The notes below the pieces were generated by a model. It was not told the DNA's origin and did not search any database. It saw nothing but the letters and a program-made list of their open reading frames with translations. A DNA stretch of 64,000 nucleotides from Synchiropus splendidus (taxonomy: Eukaryota; Chordata; Actinopteri; Syngnathiformes; Callionymidae): contig NC_071334.1 in assembly GCF_027744825.2 (NCBI RefSeq), forward strand, positions 40,587,437-40,651,436, read 5' to 3'. Positions 23,658-34,946 of this stretch are shown piece after piece; position 1 is the first letter of the stretch; every line of letters starts with the position of its first letter. Both the position numbers and the translations under genes were made by a program.

Positions 23658-24786
23658 TTTCATGTTCTGAAGCTTCCCTGAAAAGTTATGGCACAATGCA
23701 CAAAAACGCTTTTCAGCCTGAGATAAGGTGGGTTTCGGAACGCCAAACATGAAAGTGTTGATAACTTTCGAAAAACACTTTCAGACAGCTTAGATTTGAT
23801 GTGCACCTACTAGAAAGGCCCTTTTTGCTATAGTGGGAGGTTAAAATTTCATGTTCTGAAGCTTCCCTGAAAAGTTATGGCACAATGCGTAAAAACGCTT
23901 TTCAGCCTGAGATAAGGTGGGTTTCGGAACGCCAAACATAAAAGTGTTAATAACTTTCGAAAAACAGTTCTGACAGCTTAGATTTGATGCGCAACTACTA
24001 GAAAGACCCTTTCTGCTATAGTGGGAGGCAATAATTTCATGTTCTGAAGCTTCCCTGAAAAGTTATGGCACAATGCACAAAAACGCTTTTCAGCCTGATA
24101 TAAGGTGGGTTTCGGAACGCCAAACATAAAAGTGTTGATAACTTTCGAAAAACACTTCAGACAGCTTAGATTTGATGTGCACCTACTAGAAAGACCCTTT
24201 CTGCTATAGTGGGAGGTTAAAATTTCATGTTCTGAAGCTTCCCTGAAAAGTTATGCCACAATGCGTAAATACGCTTTTCAGCCTGAGATAAGGTGGGTTT
24301 CGGAACGCCAAACATAAAAGTGTTGATAACTTTCGAAAAACATTTCAGACAGCTTAGATTTGATGTGCAACTATTAGAAAGACCCTTTCTGCTATAGTGG
24401 GAGGTTAAAATTTCATGTTCTGAAGCTTCCCTGAAAAGTTATGGCACAATGCACAAAAACGCTTTTCAGCCTGAGATAAGGTGGGTTTCGGAACGCCAAA
24501 CATGAAAGTGTTAATAACTTTCGAAAAACACTTCAGACAGCTTAGATTTGATGTGCAACTACTAGAAAGACCCTTTCTGCTATAGTGGGAGGTTAAAATT
24601 TCATGTTCTGAAGCTTCCCTGAAAAGTTATGGCACAATGCGTAAAAACGCTTTTCAGCCTGAGATAAGGTGGGTTGCGGAACGCCAAACATAAAAGTGTT
24701 AATAACTTACGAAAAACACTTCAGACAGCTTAGATTTGATGTGCACCTACTAGAAAGACCCTTTCTGCTATAGTGGGAGGTTAAAA
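23658..24786. repeat. Unit X copy 1 (6 monomers, 1129 bp)
   Basis: Six monomers, a to f. Monomer a (189 bp): CATGAAAGTG, CACTTTCAG, CTTTTTGC. Monomer b: CAGTTCTGACAG, GATGCGCAAC, GGAGGCAATAA. Monomer c: CCTGATATAAGG. Monomer d: ATGCCAC, GCGTAAATACGC, ACATTTCAG, CAACTATTAG. Monomer e: CATGAAAGTGTTAATAAC. Monomer f: GGGTTGCGG, TTAATAACTTACG. It follows a monomer like f but with the normal GGGTTTCGG. The marker ATGCGTAAAT is at 24261. Confidence 0.93.
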
Positions 24787-25163
24787 TTTCATGTTCTGAA
24801 GCTTCCCTGAAAAGTTATGGCACAATGCACAAAAACGCTTTTCAGCCTGAGATAAGGTGGGTTTCGGAACGCCAAACATGAAAGTGTTGATAACTTTCGA
24901 AAAACACTTTCAGACAGCTTAGATTTGATGTGCACCTACTAGAAAGGCCCTTTTTGCTATAGTGGGAGGTTAAAATTTCATGTTCTGAAGCTTCCCTGAA
25001 AAGTTATGGCACAATGCACAAAAACGCTTTTCAGCCTGAGATAAGGTGGGTTTCGGAACGCCAAACATAAAAGTGTTGATAACTTTCGAAAAACACTTCA
25101 GACAGCTTAGATTTGATGTGCACCTACTAGAAAGACCCTTTCTGCTATAGTGGGAGGTTAAAA

Positions 25164-26292
25164 TTTCATGTTCTGAAGCTTCCCTGAAAAGTTATGTCAC
25201 ACTGCACAAAAACGCTTTTCAGCCTGAGATAAGGTGGGTTTCGGAACGCCAAACATAAAAGTGTTAATAACTTTCGAAAAACACTTCAGACAGCTAAGAT
25301 TTGATGTGCACCTACTAGAAAGACCTTTTCTGCTATAGTGGGAGGTTAAATTTTTATGTTCTGAAGCTTCGCTGAAAAGTTATGGCACAATGCACAAAAA
25401 CGCTTTTCAGCCTGAGATAAGGTGGGTTTCGGAACGCCAAACATAAAAGTGTTGATAACTTTCGAAAAACACTTCAGACAGCTTAGATTTGATGTGCACC
25501 TACTAGAAAGACCCTTTCTGCTATAGTGGGAGGTTAAAATTTCATGTTCAGAAGCTTCCCTGAAAAGTTATGGCACAATGCACAAAAATGCTTTTCAGCT
25601 TGAGATAAGGTGGGTTTCGGAACGCCAAACATAAAAGTGTTGATAACTTTCGAAAAACACTTCAGACAGCTTAGATTTGATGTGCACCTACTAGAAAGAC
25701 CCTTTCTGCTATAGTGGGAGGTTAAAATTTCATGTTCTGAAGCTTCCCTGAAAAGTTATGTCACACTGCACAAAAACGCTTTTCAGCCTGAGATAAGGTG
25801 GGTTTCGGAACGCCAAACATAAAAGTGTTAATAACTTTCGAAAAACACTTCAGACAGCTAAGATTTGATGTGCACCTACTAGAAAGACCTTTTCTGCTAT
25901 AGTGGGAGGTTAAATTTTTATGTTCTGAAGCTTCCCTGAAAAGTTATGGCACAATGCACAAAAACGCTTTTCAGCCTGAGATAAGGTGGGTTTCGGAACG
26001 CCAAACATAAAAGTGTTGATAACTTTCGAAAAACACTTCAGACAGCTTAGATTTGATGTGCACCTACTAGAAAGACCCTTTCTGCTATAGTGGGAGGTTA
26101 AAATTTCATGTTCAGAAGCTTCCCTGAAAAGTTATGGCACAATGCACAAAAAATGCTTTTCAGCTTGAGATAAGGTGGGTTTCGGAACGCCAAACATAAA
26201 AGTGTTGATAACTTTCGAAAAACACTTCAGACAGCTTAGATTTGATGTGCAACTACTAGAAAGACCCTTTCTGCTATAGTGGGAGGTTAAAA
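25164..26292. repeat. Trimer repeat inside unit Y (two copies)
   Basis: Copies 25164-25727 and 25728-26292. Each has a monomer with ATGTCACACTGC and GACCTTTTC, one with TTTTTATG, and one with TTCAGAAGC plus AATGCTTTTCAGCTTGAG. The copies differ by GCTTCGCTG in the first (GCTTCCCTG in the second) and by an extra A in the second. The same trimers are carried along in Y copy 2 (31373-32501) and Y copy 3 (35324-36452). Confidence 0.88.
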
Positions 26293-26646
26293 TTTCATGT
26301 TCTGAAGCTTCCCTGAAAAGTTATGGCACAATGGACAAAAACGCTTTTCAGCCTGAGATAAGGTGGGTTTCGGAACGCCAAACATAAAAGTGTTGATAAC
26401 TTTCGAAAAACACTTCAGACAGCTTAGATTTGATGTGCACCTACTAGAAAGACCCTTTCTGCTATAGTGGGAGGTTAAAATTTCATGTTCTGAAGCTTCC
26501 CTGAAAAGTTATGGCACAATGCGTAAAAACGCTTTTCAGCCTGAGATAAGGTGGGTTTCGGAACGCCAAAAATAAAAGTGTTAATAACTTTCGAAAAACA
26601 CTTCAGACAGCTTAGATTTGATGTGCACCTACTAGAAAGACCCTTT

Positions 26647-26652
26647 CTGCAG
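26647..26652. other. PstI-type variant CTGCAGTAG, tag of unit Y
   Basis: Two neighbouring substitutions turn CTGCTATAG into CTGCAGTAG and create a PstI site. Further copies are at 32856, 36807, 37747, 42447 and 47337. The first four belong to the Y copies and the step duplication; the last two lie in older blocks. A PstI digest would cut this 64-kb region only at these places, as far as I could find. Confidence 0.85.
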
Positions 26653-27608
26653 TAGTGGGAGGTTAAAATTTCATGTTCTGAAGCTTCCCTGAAAAGTTAT
26701 GGCACAATGCACAAAAACGCTTTTCAGCCTGAGATAAGGTGGGTTTCGGAACGCCAAACGTAAAAGTGTTGATAACTTTCGAAAAACACTTCAGACAGCT
26801 TAGATTTGATGTGCCCCTACTAGAAAGACCCTTTCTGCTATAGTGGGAGGTTAAAATTTCATGTTCTGAAGCTTCCCTGAAAAGTTATGGCACAATGCAC
26901 AAAAACGCTTTTCAGCCTGAGATAAGGTGGGTTTCGGAACGCCAAACATAAAAGTGTTGATAACTTTCGAAAAACACTTCAGACAGCTTAGATTTGATGT
27001 GCAACTACTAGAAAGACCCTTTCTGCTATAGTGGGAGGTTAAAATTTCATGTTCAGAAGCTTCCCTGAAAAGTTATGGCACAATGCACAAAAATGCTTTT
27101 CAGCTTGAGATAAGGTGGGTTTCGGAACGCCAAACATAAAAGTGTTGATAACTTTCGAAAAACACTTCAGACAGCTTAGATTTGATGTGCACCTACTAGA
27201 AAGGCCCTTTCTGCTATAGTGGGAGGTTAAAATTAGATGTTCTGAACCTTCCCTGAAAAGTTATGGCACAATGCACAAAAACGCTTTTCAGCCTGAGATA
27301 AGGTGGGTTTCGGAACGCCAAACATAAAAGTGTTAATAACTTTCGAAAAACACTTCAGACAGCTTAGATTTGATGTGCAACTACTAGAAAGACCCTTTCT
27401 GCTATAGTGGGAGGTTAAAATTTCATGTTCTGAAGCTTCCCTGAAAAGTTATGGCACAATGCGTAAAAACGCTTTTCAGCCTGAGATAAGGTGGGTTTCG
27501 GAACGCCAAACATAAAAGTGTTAATAACTTACGAAAAACACTTCAGACAGCTTAGATTTGATGTGCACCTACTAGAAAGACCCTTTCTGCTATAGTGGGA
27601 GGTTAAAA

Positions 27609-28737
27609 TTTCATGTTCTGAAGCTTCCCTGAAAAGTTATGGCACAATGCACAAAAACGCTTTTCAGCCTGAGATAAGGTGGGTTTCGGAACGCCAAACA
27701 TGAAAGTGTTGATAACTTTCGAAAAACACTTTCAGACAGCTTAGATTTGATGTGCACCTACTAGAAAGGCCCTTTTTGCTATAGTGGGAGGTTAAAATTT
27801 CATGTTCTGAAGCTTCCCTGAAAAGTTATGGCACAATGCGTAAAAACGCTTTTCAGCCTGAGATAAGGTGGGTTTCGGAACGCCAAACATAAAAGTGTTA
27901 ATAACTTTCGAAAAACAGTTCTGACAGCTTAGATTTGATGCGCAACTACTAGAAAGACCCTTTCTGCTATAGTGGGAGGCAATAATTTCATGTTCTGAAG
28001 CTTCCCTGAAAAGTTATGGCACAATGCACAAAAACGCTTTTCAGCCTGATATAAGGTGGGTTTCGGAACGCCAAACATAAAAGTGTTGATAACTTTCGAA
28101 AAACACTTCAGACAGCTTAGATTTGATGTGCACCTACTAGAAAGACCCTTTCTGCTATAGTGGGAGGTTAAAATTTCATGTTCTGAAGCTTCCCTGAAAA
28201 GTTATGCCACAATGCGTAAATACGCTTTTCAGCCTGAGATAAGGTGGGTTTCGGAACGCCAAACATAAAAGTGTTGATAACTTTCGAAAAACATTTCAGA
28301 CAGCTTAGATTTGATGTGCAACTATTAGAAAGACCCTTTCTGCTATAGTGGGAGGTTAAAATTTCATGTTCTGAAGCTTCCCTGAAAAGTTATGGCACAA
28401 TGCACAAAAACGCTTTTCAGCCTGAGATAAGGTGGGTTTCGGAACGCCAAACATGAAAGTGTTAATAACTTTCGAAAAACACTTCAGACAGCTTAGATTT
28501 GATGTGCAACTACTAGAAAGACCCTTTCTGCTATAGTGGGAGGTTAAAATTTCATGTTCTGAAGCTTCCCTGAAAAGTTATGGCACAATGCGTAAAAACG
28601 CTTTTCAGCCTGAGATAAGGTGGGTTGCGGAACGCCAAACATAAAAGTGTTAATAACTTACGAAAAACACTTCAGACAGCTTAGATTTGATGTGCACCTA
28701 CTAGAAAGACCCTTTCTGCTATAGTGGGAGGTTAAAA
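27609..28737. repeat. Unit X copy 2 (1129 bp)
   Basis: The same six-monomer series as copy 1, exactly 3951 bp downstream (X plus Y length). The marker ATGCGTAAAT is at 28212. No difference from copy 1 was noticed by eye. Confidence 0.92.
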
Positions 28738-29866
28738 TTTCATGTTCTGAAGCTTCCCTGAAAAGTTATGGCACAATGCACAAAAACGCTTTTCAGCCTG
28801 AGATAAGGTGGGTTTCGGAACGCCAAACATGAAAGTGTTGATAACTTTCGAAAAACACTTTCAGACAGCTTAGATTTGATGTGCACCTACTAGAAAGGCC
28901 CTTTTTGCTATAGTGGGAGGTTAAAATTTCATGTTCTGAAGCTTCCCTGAAAAGTTATGGCACAATGCGTAAAAACGCTTTTCAGCCTGAGATAAGGTGG
29001 GTTTCGGAACGCCAAACATAAAAGTGTTAATAACTTTCGAAAAACAGTTCTGACAGCTTAGATTTGATGCGCAACTACTAGAAAGACCCTTTCTGCTATA
29101 GTGGGAGGCAATAATTTCATGTTCTGAAGCTTCCCTGAAAAGTTATGGCACAATGCACAAAAACGCTTTTCAGCCTGATATAAGGTGGGTTTCGGAACGC
29201 CAAACATAAAAGTGTTGATAACTTTCGAAAAACACTTCAGACAGCTTAGATTTGATGTGCACCTACTAGAAAGACCCTTTCTGCTATAGTGGGAGGTTAA
29301 AATTTCATGTTCTGAAGCTTCCCTGAAAAGTTATGCCACAATGCGTAAATACGCTTTTCAGCCTGAGATAAGGTGGGTTTCGGAACGCCAAACATAAAAG
29401 TGTTGATAACTTTCGAAAAACATTTCAGACAGCTTAGATTTGATGTGCAACTATTAGAAAGACCCTTTCTGCTATAGTGGGAGGTTAAAATTTCATGTTC
29501 TGAAGCTTCCCTGAAAAGTTATGGCACAATGCACAAAAACGCTTTTCAGCCTGAGATAAGGTGGGTTTCGGAACGCCAAACATGAAAGTGTTAATAACTT
29601 TCGAAAAACACTTCAGACAGCTTAGATTTGATGTGCAACTACTAGAAAGACCCTTTCTGCTATAGTGGGAGGTTAAAATTTCATGTTCTGAAGCTTCCCT
29701 GAAAAGTTATGGCACAATGCGTAAAAACGCTTTTCAGCCTGAGATAAGGTGGGTTGCGGAACGCCAAACATAAAAGTGTTAATAACTTACGAAAAACACT
29801 TCAGACAGCTTAGATTTGATGTGCACCTACTAGAAAGACCCTTTCTGCTATAGTGGGAGGTTAAAA
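28738..29866. repeat. Unit X copy 3 (1129 bp)
   Basis: Directly follows copy 2. The marker ATGCGTAAAT at 29341 is 1129 bp after that of copy 2. Copies 2, 3 and 4 form a true tandem run of the 6-monomer unit. Confidence 0.92.
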
Positions 29867-30995
29867 TTTCATGTTCTGAAGCTTCCCTGAAAAGTTATGG
29901 CACAATGCACAAAAACGCTTTTCAGCCTGAGATAAGGTGGGTTTCGGAACGCCAAACATGAAAGTGTTGATAACTTTCGAAAAACACTTTCAGACAGCTT
30001 AGATTTGATGTGCACCTACTAGAAAGGCCCTTTTTGCTATAGTGGGAGGTTAAAATTTCATGTTCTGAAGCTTCCCTGAAAAGTTATGGCACAATGCGTA
30101 AAAACGCTTTTCAGCCTGAGATAAGGTGGGTTTCGGAACGCCAAACATAAAAGTGTTAATAACTTTCGAAAAACAGTTCTGACAGCTTAGATTTGATGCG
30201 CAACTACTAGAAAGACCCTTTCTGCTATAGTGGGAGGCAATAATTTCATGTTCTGAAGCTTCCCTGAAAAGTTATGGCACAATGCACAAAAACGCTTTTC
30301 AGCCTGATATAAGGTGGGTTTCGGAACGCCAAACATAAAAGTGTTGATAACTTTCGAAAAACACTTCAGACAGCTTAGATTTGATGTGCACCTACTAGAA
30401 AGACCCTTTCTGCTATAGTGGGAGGTTAAAATTTCATGTTCTGAAGCTTCCCTGAAAAGTTATGCCACAATGCGTAAATACGCTTTTCAGCCTGAGATAA
30501 GGTGGGTTTCGGAACGCCAAACATAAAAGTGTTGATAACTTTCGAAAAACATTTCAGACAGCTTAGATTTGATGTGCAACTATTAGAAAGACCCTTTCTG
30601 CTATAGTGGGAGGTTAAAATTTCATGTTCTGAAGCTTCCCTGAAAAGTTATGGCACAATGCACAAAAACGCTTTTCAGCCTGAGATAAGGTGGGTTTCGG
30701 AACGCCAAACATGAAAGTGTTAATAACTTTCGAAAAACACTTCAGACAGCTTAGATTTGATGTGCAACTACTAGAAAGACCCTTTCTGCTATAGTGGGAG
30801 GTTAAAATTTCATGTTCTGAAGCTTCCCTGAAAAGTTATGGCACAATGCGTAAAAACGCTTTTCAGCCTGAGATAAGGTGGGTTGCGGAACGCCAAACAT
30901 AAAAGTGTTAATAACTTACGAAAAACACTTCAGACAGCTTAGATTTGATGTGCACCTACTAGAAAGACCCTTTCTGCTATAGTGGGAGGTTAAAA
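29867..30995. repeat. Unit X copy 4 (1129 bp)
   Basis: Third member of the tandem run. The marker ATGCGTAAAT at 30470 is 1129 bp after copy 3. It is followed by unit Y again, so 23.66-28.74 kb and 29.87-34.95 kb are the same X-Y-X series at an offset of 6209 bp. Confidence 0.92.
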
Positions 30996-33817
30996 TTTCA
31001 TGTTCTGAAGCTTCCCTGAAAAGTTATGGCACAATGCACAAAAACGCTTTTCAGCCTGAGATAAGGTGGGTTTCGGAACGCCAAACATGAAAGTGTTGAT
31101 AACTTTCGAAAAACACTTTCAGACAGCTTAGATTTGATGTGCACCTACTAGAAAGGCCCTTTTTGCTATAGTGGGAGGTTAAAATTTCATGTTCTGAAGC
31201 TTCCCTGAAAAGTTATGGCACAATGCACAAAAACGCTTTTCAGCCTGAGATAAGGTGGGTTTCGGAACGCCAAACATAAAAGTGTTGATAACTTTCGAAA
31301 AACACTTCAGACAGCTTAGATTTGATGTGCACCTACTAGAAAGACCCTTTCTGCTATAGTGGGAGGTTAAAATTTCATGTTCTGAAGCTTCCCTGAAAAG
31401 TTATGTCACACTGCACAAAAACGCTTTTCAGCCTGAGATAAGGTGGGTTTCGGAACGCCAAACATAAAAGTGTTAATAACTTTCGAAAAACACTTCAGAC
31501 AGCTAAGATTTGATGTGCACCTACTAGAAAGACCTTTTCTGCTATAGTGGGAGGTTAAATTTTTATGTTCTGAAGCTTCGCTGAAAAGTTATGGCACAAT
31601 GCACAAAAACGCTTTTCAGCCTGAGATAAGGTGGGTTTCGGAACGCCAAACATAAAAGTGTTGATAACTTTCGAAAAACACTTCAGACAGCTTAGATTTG
31701 ATGTGCACCTACTAGAAAGACCCTTTCTGCTATAGTGGGAGGTTAAAATTTCATGTTCAGAAGCTTCCCTGAAAAGTTATGGCACAATGCACAAAAATGC
31801 TTTTCAGCTTGAGATAAGGTGGGTTTCGGAACGCCAAACATAAAAGTGTTGATAACTTTCGAAAAACACTTCAGACAGCTTAGATTTGATGTGCACCTAC
31901 TAGAAAGACCCTTTCTGCTATAGTGGGAGGTTAAAATTTCATGTTCTGAAGCTTCCCTGAAAAGTTATGTCACACTGCACAAAAACGCTTTTCAGCCTGA
32001 GATAAGGTGGGTTTCGGAACGCCAAACATAAAAGTGTTAATAACTTTCGAAAAACACTTCAGACAGCTAAGATTTGATGTGCACCTACTAGAAAGACCTT
32101 TTCTGCTATAGTGGGAGGTTAAATTTTTATGTTCTGAAGCTTCCCTGAAAAGTTATGGCACAATGCACAAAAACGCTTTTCAGCCTGAGATAAGGTGGGT
32201 TTCGGAACGCCAAACATAAAAGTGTTGATAACTTTCGAAAAACACTTCAGACAGCTTAGATTTGATGTGCACCTACTAGAAAGACCCTTTCTGCTATAGT
32301 GGGAGGTTAAAATTTCATGTTCAGAAGCTTCCCTGAAAAGTTATGGCACAATGCACAAAAAATGCTTTTCAGCTTGAGATAAGGTGGGTTTCGGAACGCC
32401 AAACATAAAAGTGTTGATAACTTTCGAAAAACACTTCAGACAGCTTAGATTTGATGTGCAACTACTAGAAAGACCCTTTCTGCTATAGTGGGAGGTTAAA
32501 ATTTCATGTTCTGAAGCTTCCCTGAAAAGTTATGGCACAATGGACAAAAACGCTTTTCAGCCTGAGATAAGGTGGGTTTCGGAACGCCAAACATAAAAGT
32601 GTTGATAACTTTCGAAAAACACTTCAGACAGCTTAGATTTGATGTGCACCTACTAGAAAGACCCTTTCTGCTATAGTGGGAGGTTAAAATTTCATGTTCT
32701 GAAGCTTCCCTGAAAAGTTATGGCACAATGCGTAAAAACGCTTTTCAGCCTGAGATAAGGTGGGTTTCGGAACGCCAAAAATAAAAGTGTTAATAACTTT
32801 CGAAAAACACTTCAGACAGCTTAGATTTGATGTGCACCTACTAGAAAGACCCTTTCTGCAGTAGTGGGAGGTTAAAATTTCATGTTCTGAAGCTTCCCTG
32901 AAAAGTTATGGCACAATGCACAAAAACGCTTTTCAGCCTGAGATAAGGTGGGTTTCGGAACGCCAAACGTAAAAGTGTTGATAACTTTCGAAAAACACTT
33001 CAGACAGCTTAGATTTGATGTGCCCCTACTAGAAAGACCCTTTCTGCTATAGTGGGAGGTTAAAATTTCATGTTCTGAAGCTTCCCTGAAAAGTTATGGC
33101 ACAATGCACAAAAACGCTTTTCAGCCTGAGATAAGGTGGGTTTCGGAACGCCAAACATAAAAGTGTTGATAACTTTCGAAAAACACTTCAGACAGCTTAG
33201 ATTTGATGTGCAACTACTAGAAAGACCCTTTCTGCTATAGTGGGAGGTTAAAATTTCATGTTCAGAAGCTTCCCTGAAAAGTTATGGCACAATGCACAAA
33301 AATGCTTTTCAGCTTGAGATAAGGTGGGTTTCGGAACGCCAAACATAAAAGTGTTGATAACTTTCGAAAAACACTTCAGACAGCTTAGATTTGATGTGCA
33401 CCTACTAGAAAGGCCCTTTCTGCTATAGTGGGAGGTTAAAATTAGATGTTCTGAACCTTCCCTGAAAAGTTATGGCACAATGCACAAAAACGCTTTTCAG
33501 CCTGAGATAAGGTGGGTTTCGGAACGCCAAACATAAAAGTGTTAATAACTTTCGAAAAACACTTCAGACAGCTTAGATTTGATGTGCAACTACTAGAAAG
33601 ACCCTTTCTGCTATAGTGGGAGGTTAAAATTTCATGTTCTGAAGCTTCCCTGAAAAGTTATGGCACAATGCGTAAAAACGCTTTTCAGCCTGAGATAAGG
33701 TGGGTTTCGGAACGCCAAACATAAAAGTGTTAATAACTTACGAAAAACACTTCAGACAGCTTAGATTTGATGTGCACCTACTAGAAAGACCCTTTCTGCT
33801 ATAGTGGGAGGTTAAAA
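30996..33817. repeat. Unit Y copy 2 (2822 bp)
   Basis: Same monomer order and length as copy 1, including both extra-base monomers (30996 and 32313), the trimer repeat, CTGCAG at 32856 and the AATTAGATG monomer. Every marker tested is exactly 6209 bp from its partner in copy 1. Confidence 0.91.
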
Positions 33818-34946
33818 TTTCATGTTCTGAAGCTTCCCTGAAAAGTTATGGCACAATGCACAAAAACGCTTTTCAGCCTGAGATAAGGTGGGTTTCGGAA
33901 CGCCAAACATGAAAGTGTTGATAACTTTCGAAAAACACTTTCAGACAGCTTAGATTTGATGTGCACCTACTAGAAAGGCCCTTTTTGCTATAGTGGGAGG
34001 TTAAAATTTCATGTTCTGAAGCTTCCCTGAAAAGTTATGGCACAATGCGTAAAAACGCTTTTCAGCCTGAGATAAGGTGGGTTTCGGAACGCCAAACATA
34101 AAAGTGTTAATAACTTTCGAAAAACAGTTCTGACAGCTTAGATTTGATGCGCAACTACTAGAAAGACCCTTTCTGCTATAGTGGGAGGCAATAATTTCAT
34201 GTTCTGAAGCTTCCCTGAAAAGTTATGGCACAATGCACAAAAACGCTTTTCAGCCTGATATAAGGTGGGTTTCGGAACGCCAAACATAAAAGTGTTGATA
34301 ACTTTCGAAAAACACTTCAGACAGCTTAGATTTGATGTGCACCTACTAGAAAGACCCTTTCTGCTATAGTGGGAGGTTAAAATTTCATGTTCTGAAGCTT
34401 CCCTGAAAAGTTATGCCACAATGCGTAAATACGCTTTTCAGCCTGAGATAAGGTGGGTTTCGGAACGCCAAACATAAAAGTGTTGATAACTTTCGAAAAA
34501 CATTTCAGACAGCTTAGATTTGATGTGCAACTATTAGAAAGACCCTTTCTGCTATAGTGGGAGGTTAAAATTTCATGTTCTGAAGCTTCCCTGAAAAGTT
34601 ATGGCACAATGCACAAAAACGCTTTTCAGCCTGAGATAAGGTGGGTTTCGGAACGCCAAACATGAAAGTGTTAATAACTTTCGAAAAACACTTCAGACAG
34701 CTTAGATTTGATGTGCAACTACTAGAAAGACCCTTTCTGCTATAGTGGGAGGTTAAAATTTCATGTTCTGAAGCTTCCCTGAAAAGTTATGGCACAATGC
34801 GTAAAAACGCTTTTCAGCCTGAGATAAGGTGGGTTGCGGAACGCCAAACATAAAAGTGTTAATAACTTACGAAAAACACTTCAGACAGCTTAGATTTGAT
34901 GTGCACCTACTAGAAAGACCCTTTCTGCTATAGTGGGAGGTTAAAA
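33818..34946. repeat. Unit X copy 5 (1129 bp)
   Basis: The marker ATGCGTAAAT at 34421 is 3951 bp after copy 4 and 6209 bp after copy 2. The six-monomer series is unchanged. Confidence 0.92.

Larger units (their letters stand above)
24787..27608. repeat. Unit Y copy 1 (15 monomers, 2822 bp)
   Basis: Begins with another a-type monomer (189 bp), then a trimer repeat (25164-26292), a monomer with ATGGACAAAA, one with CGCCAAAAATAAAAG and CTGCAGTAG, one with CAAACGTAAAAG and GTGCCCC, one with TTCAGAAGC and CAGCTTGAG, one with AATTAGATG and GAACCTTCC, and an f-like monomer that leads back into X. Two monomers have one extra base each (CACTTTCAG; GCACAAAAAATGC), giving 15 x 188 plus 2. Confidence 0.91.
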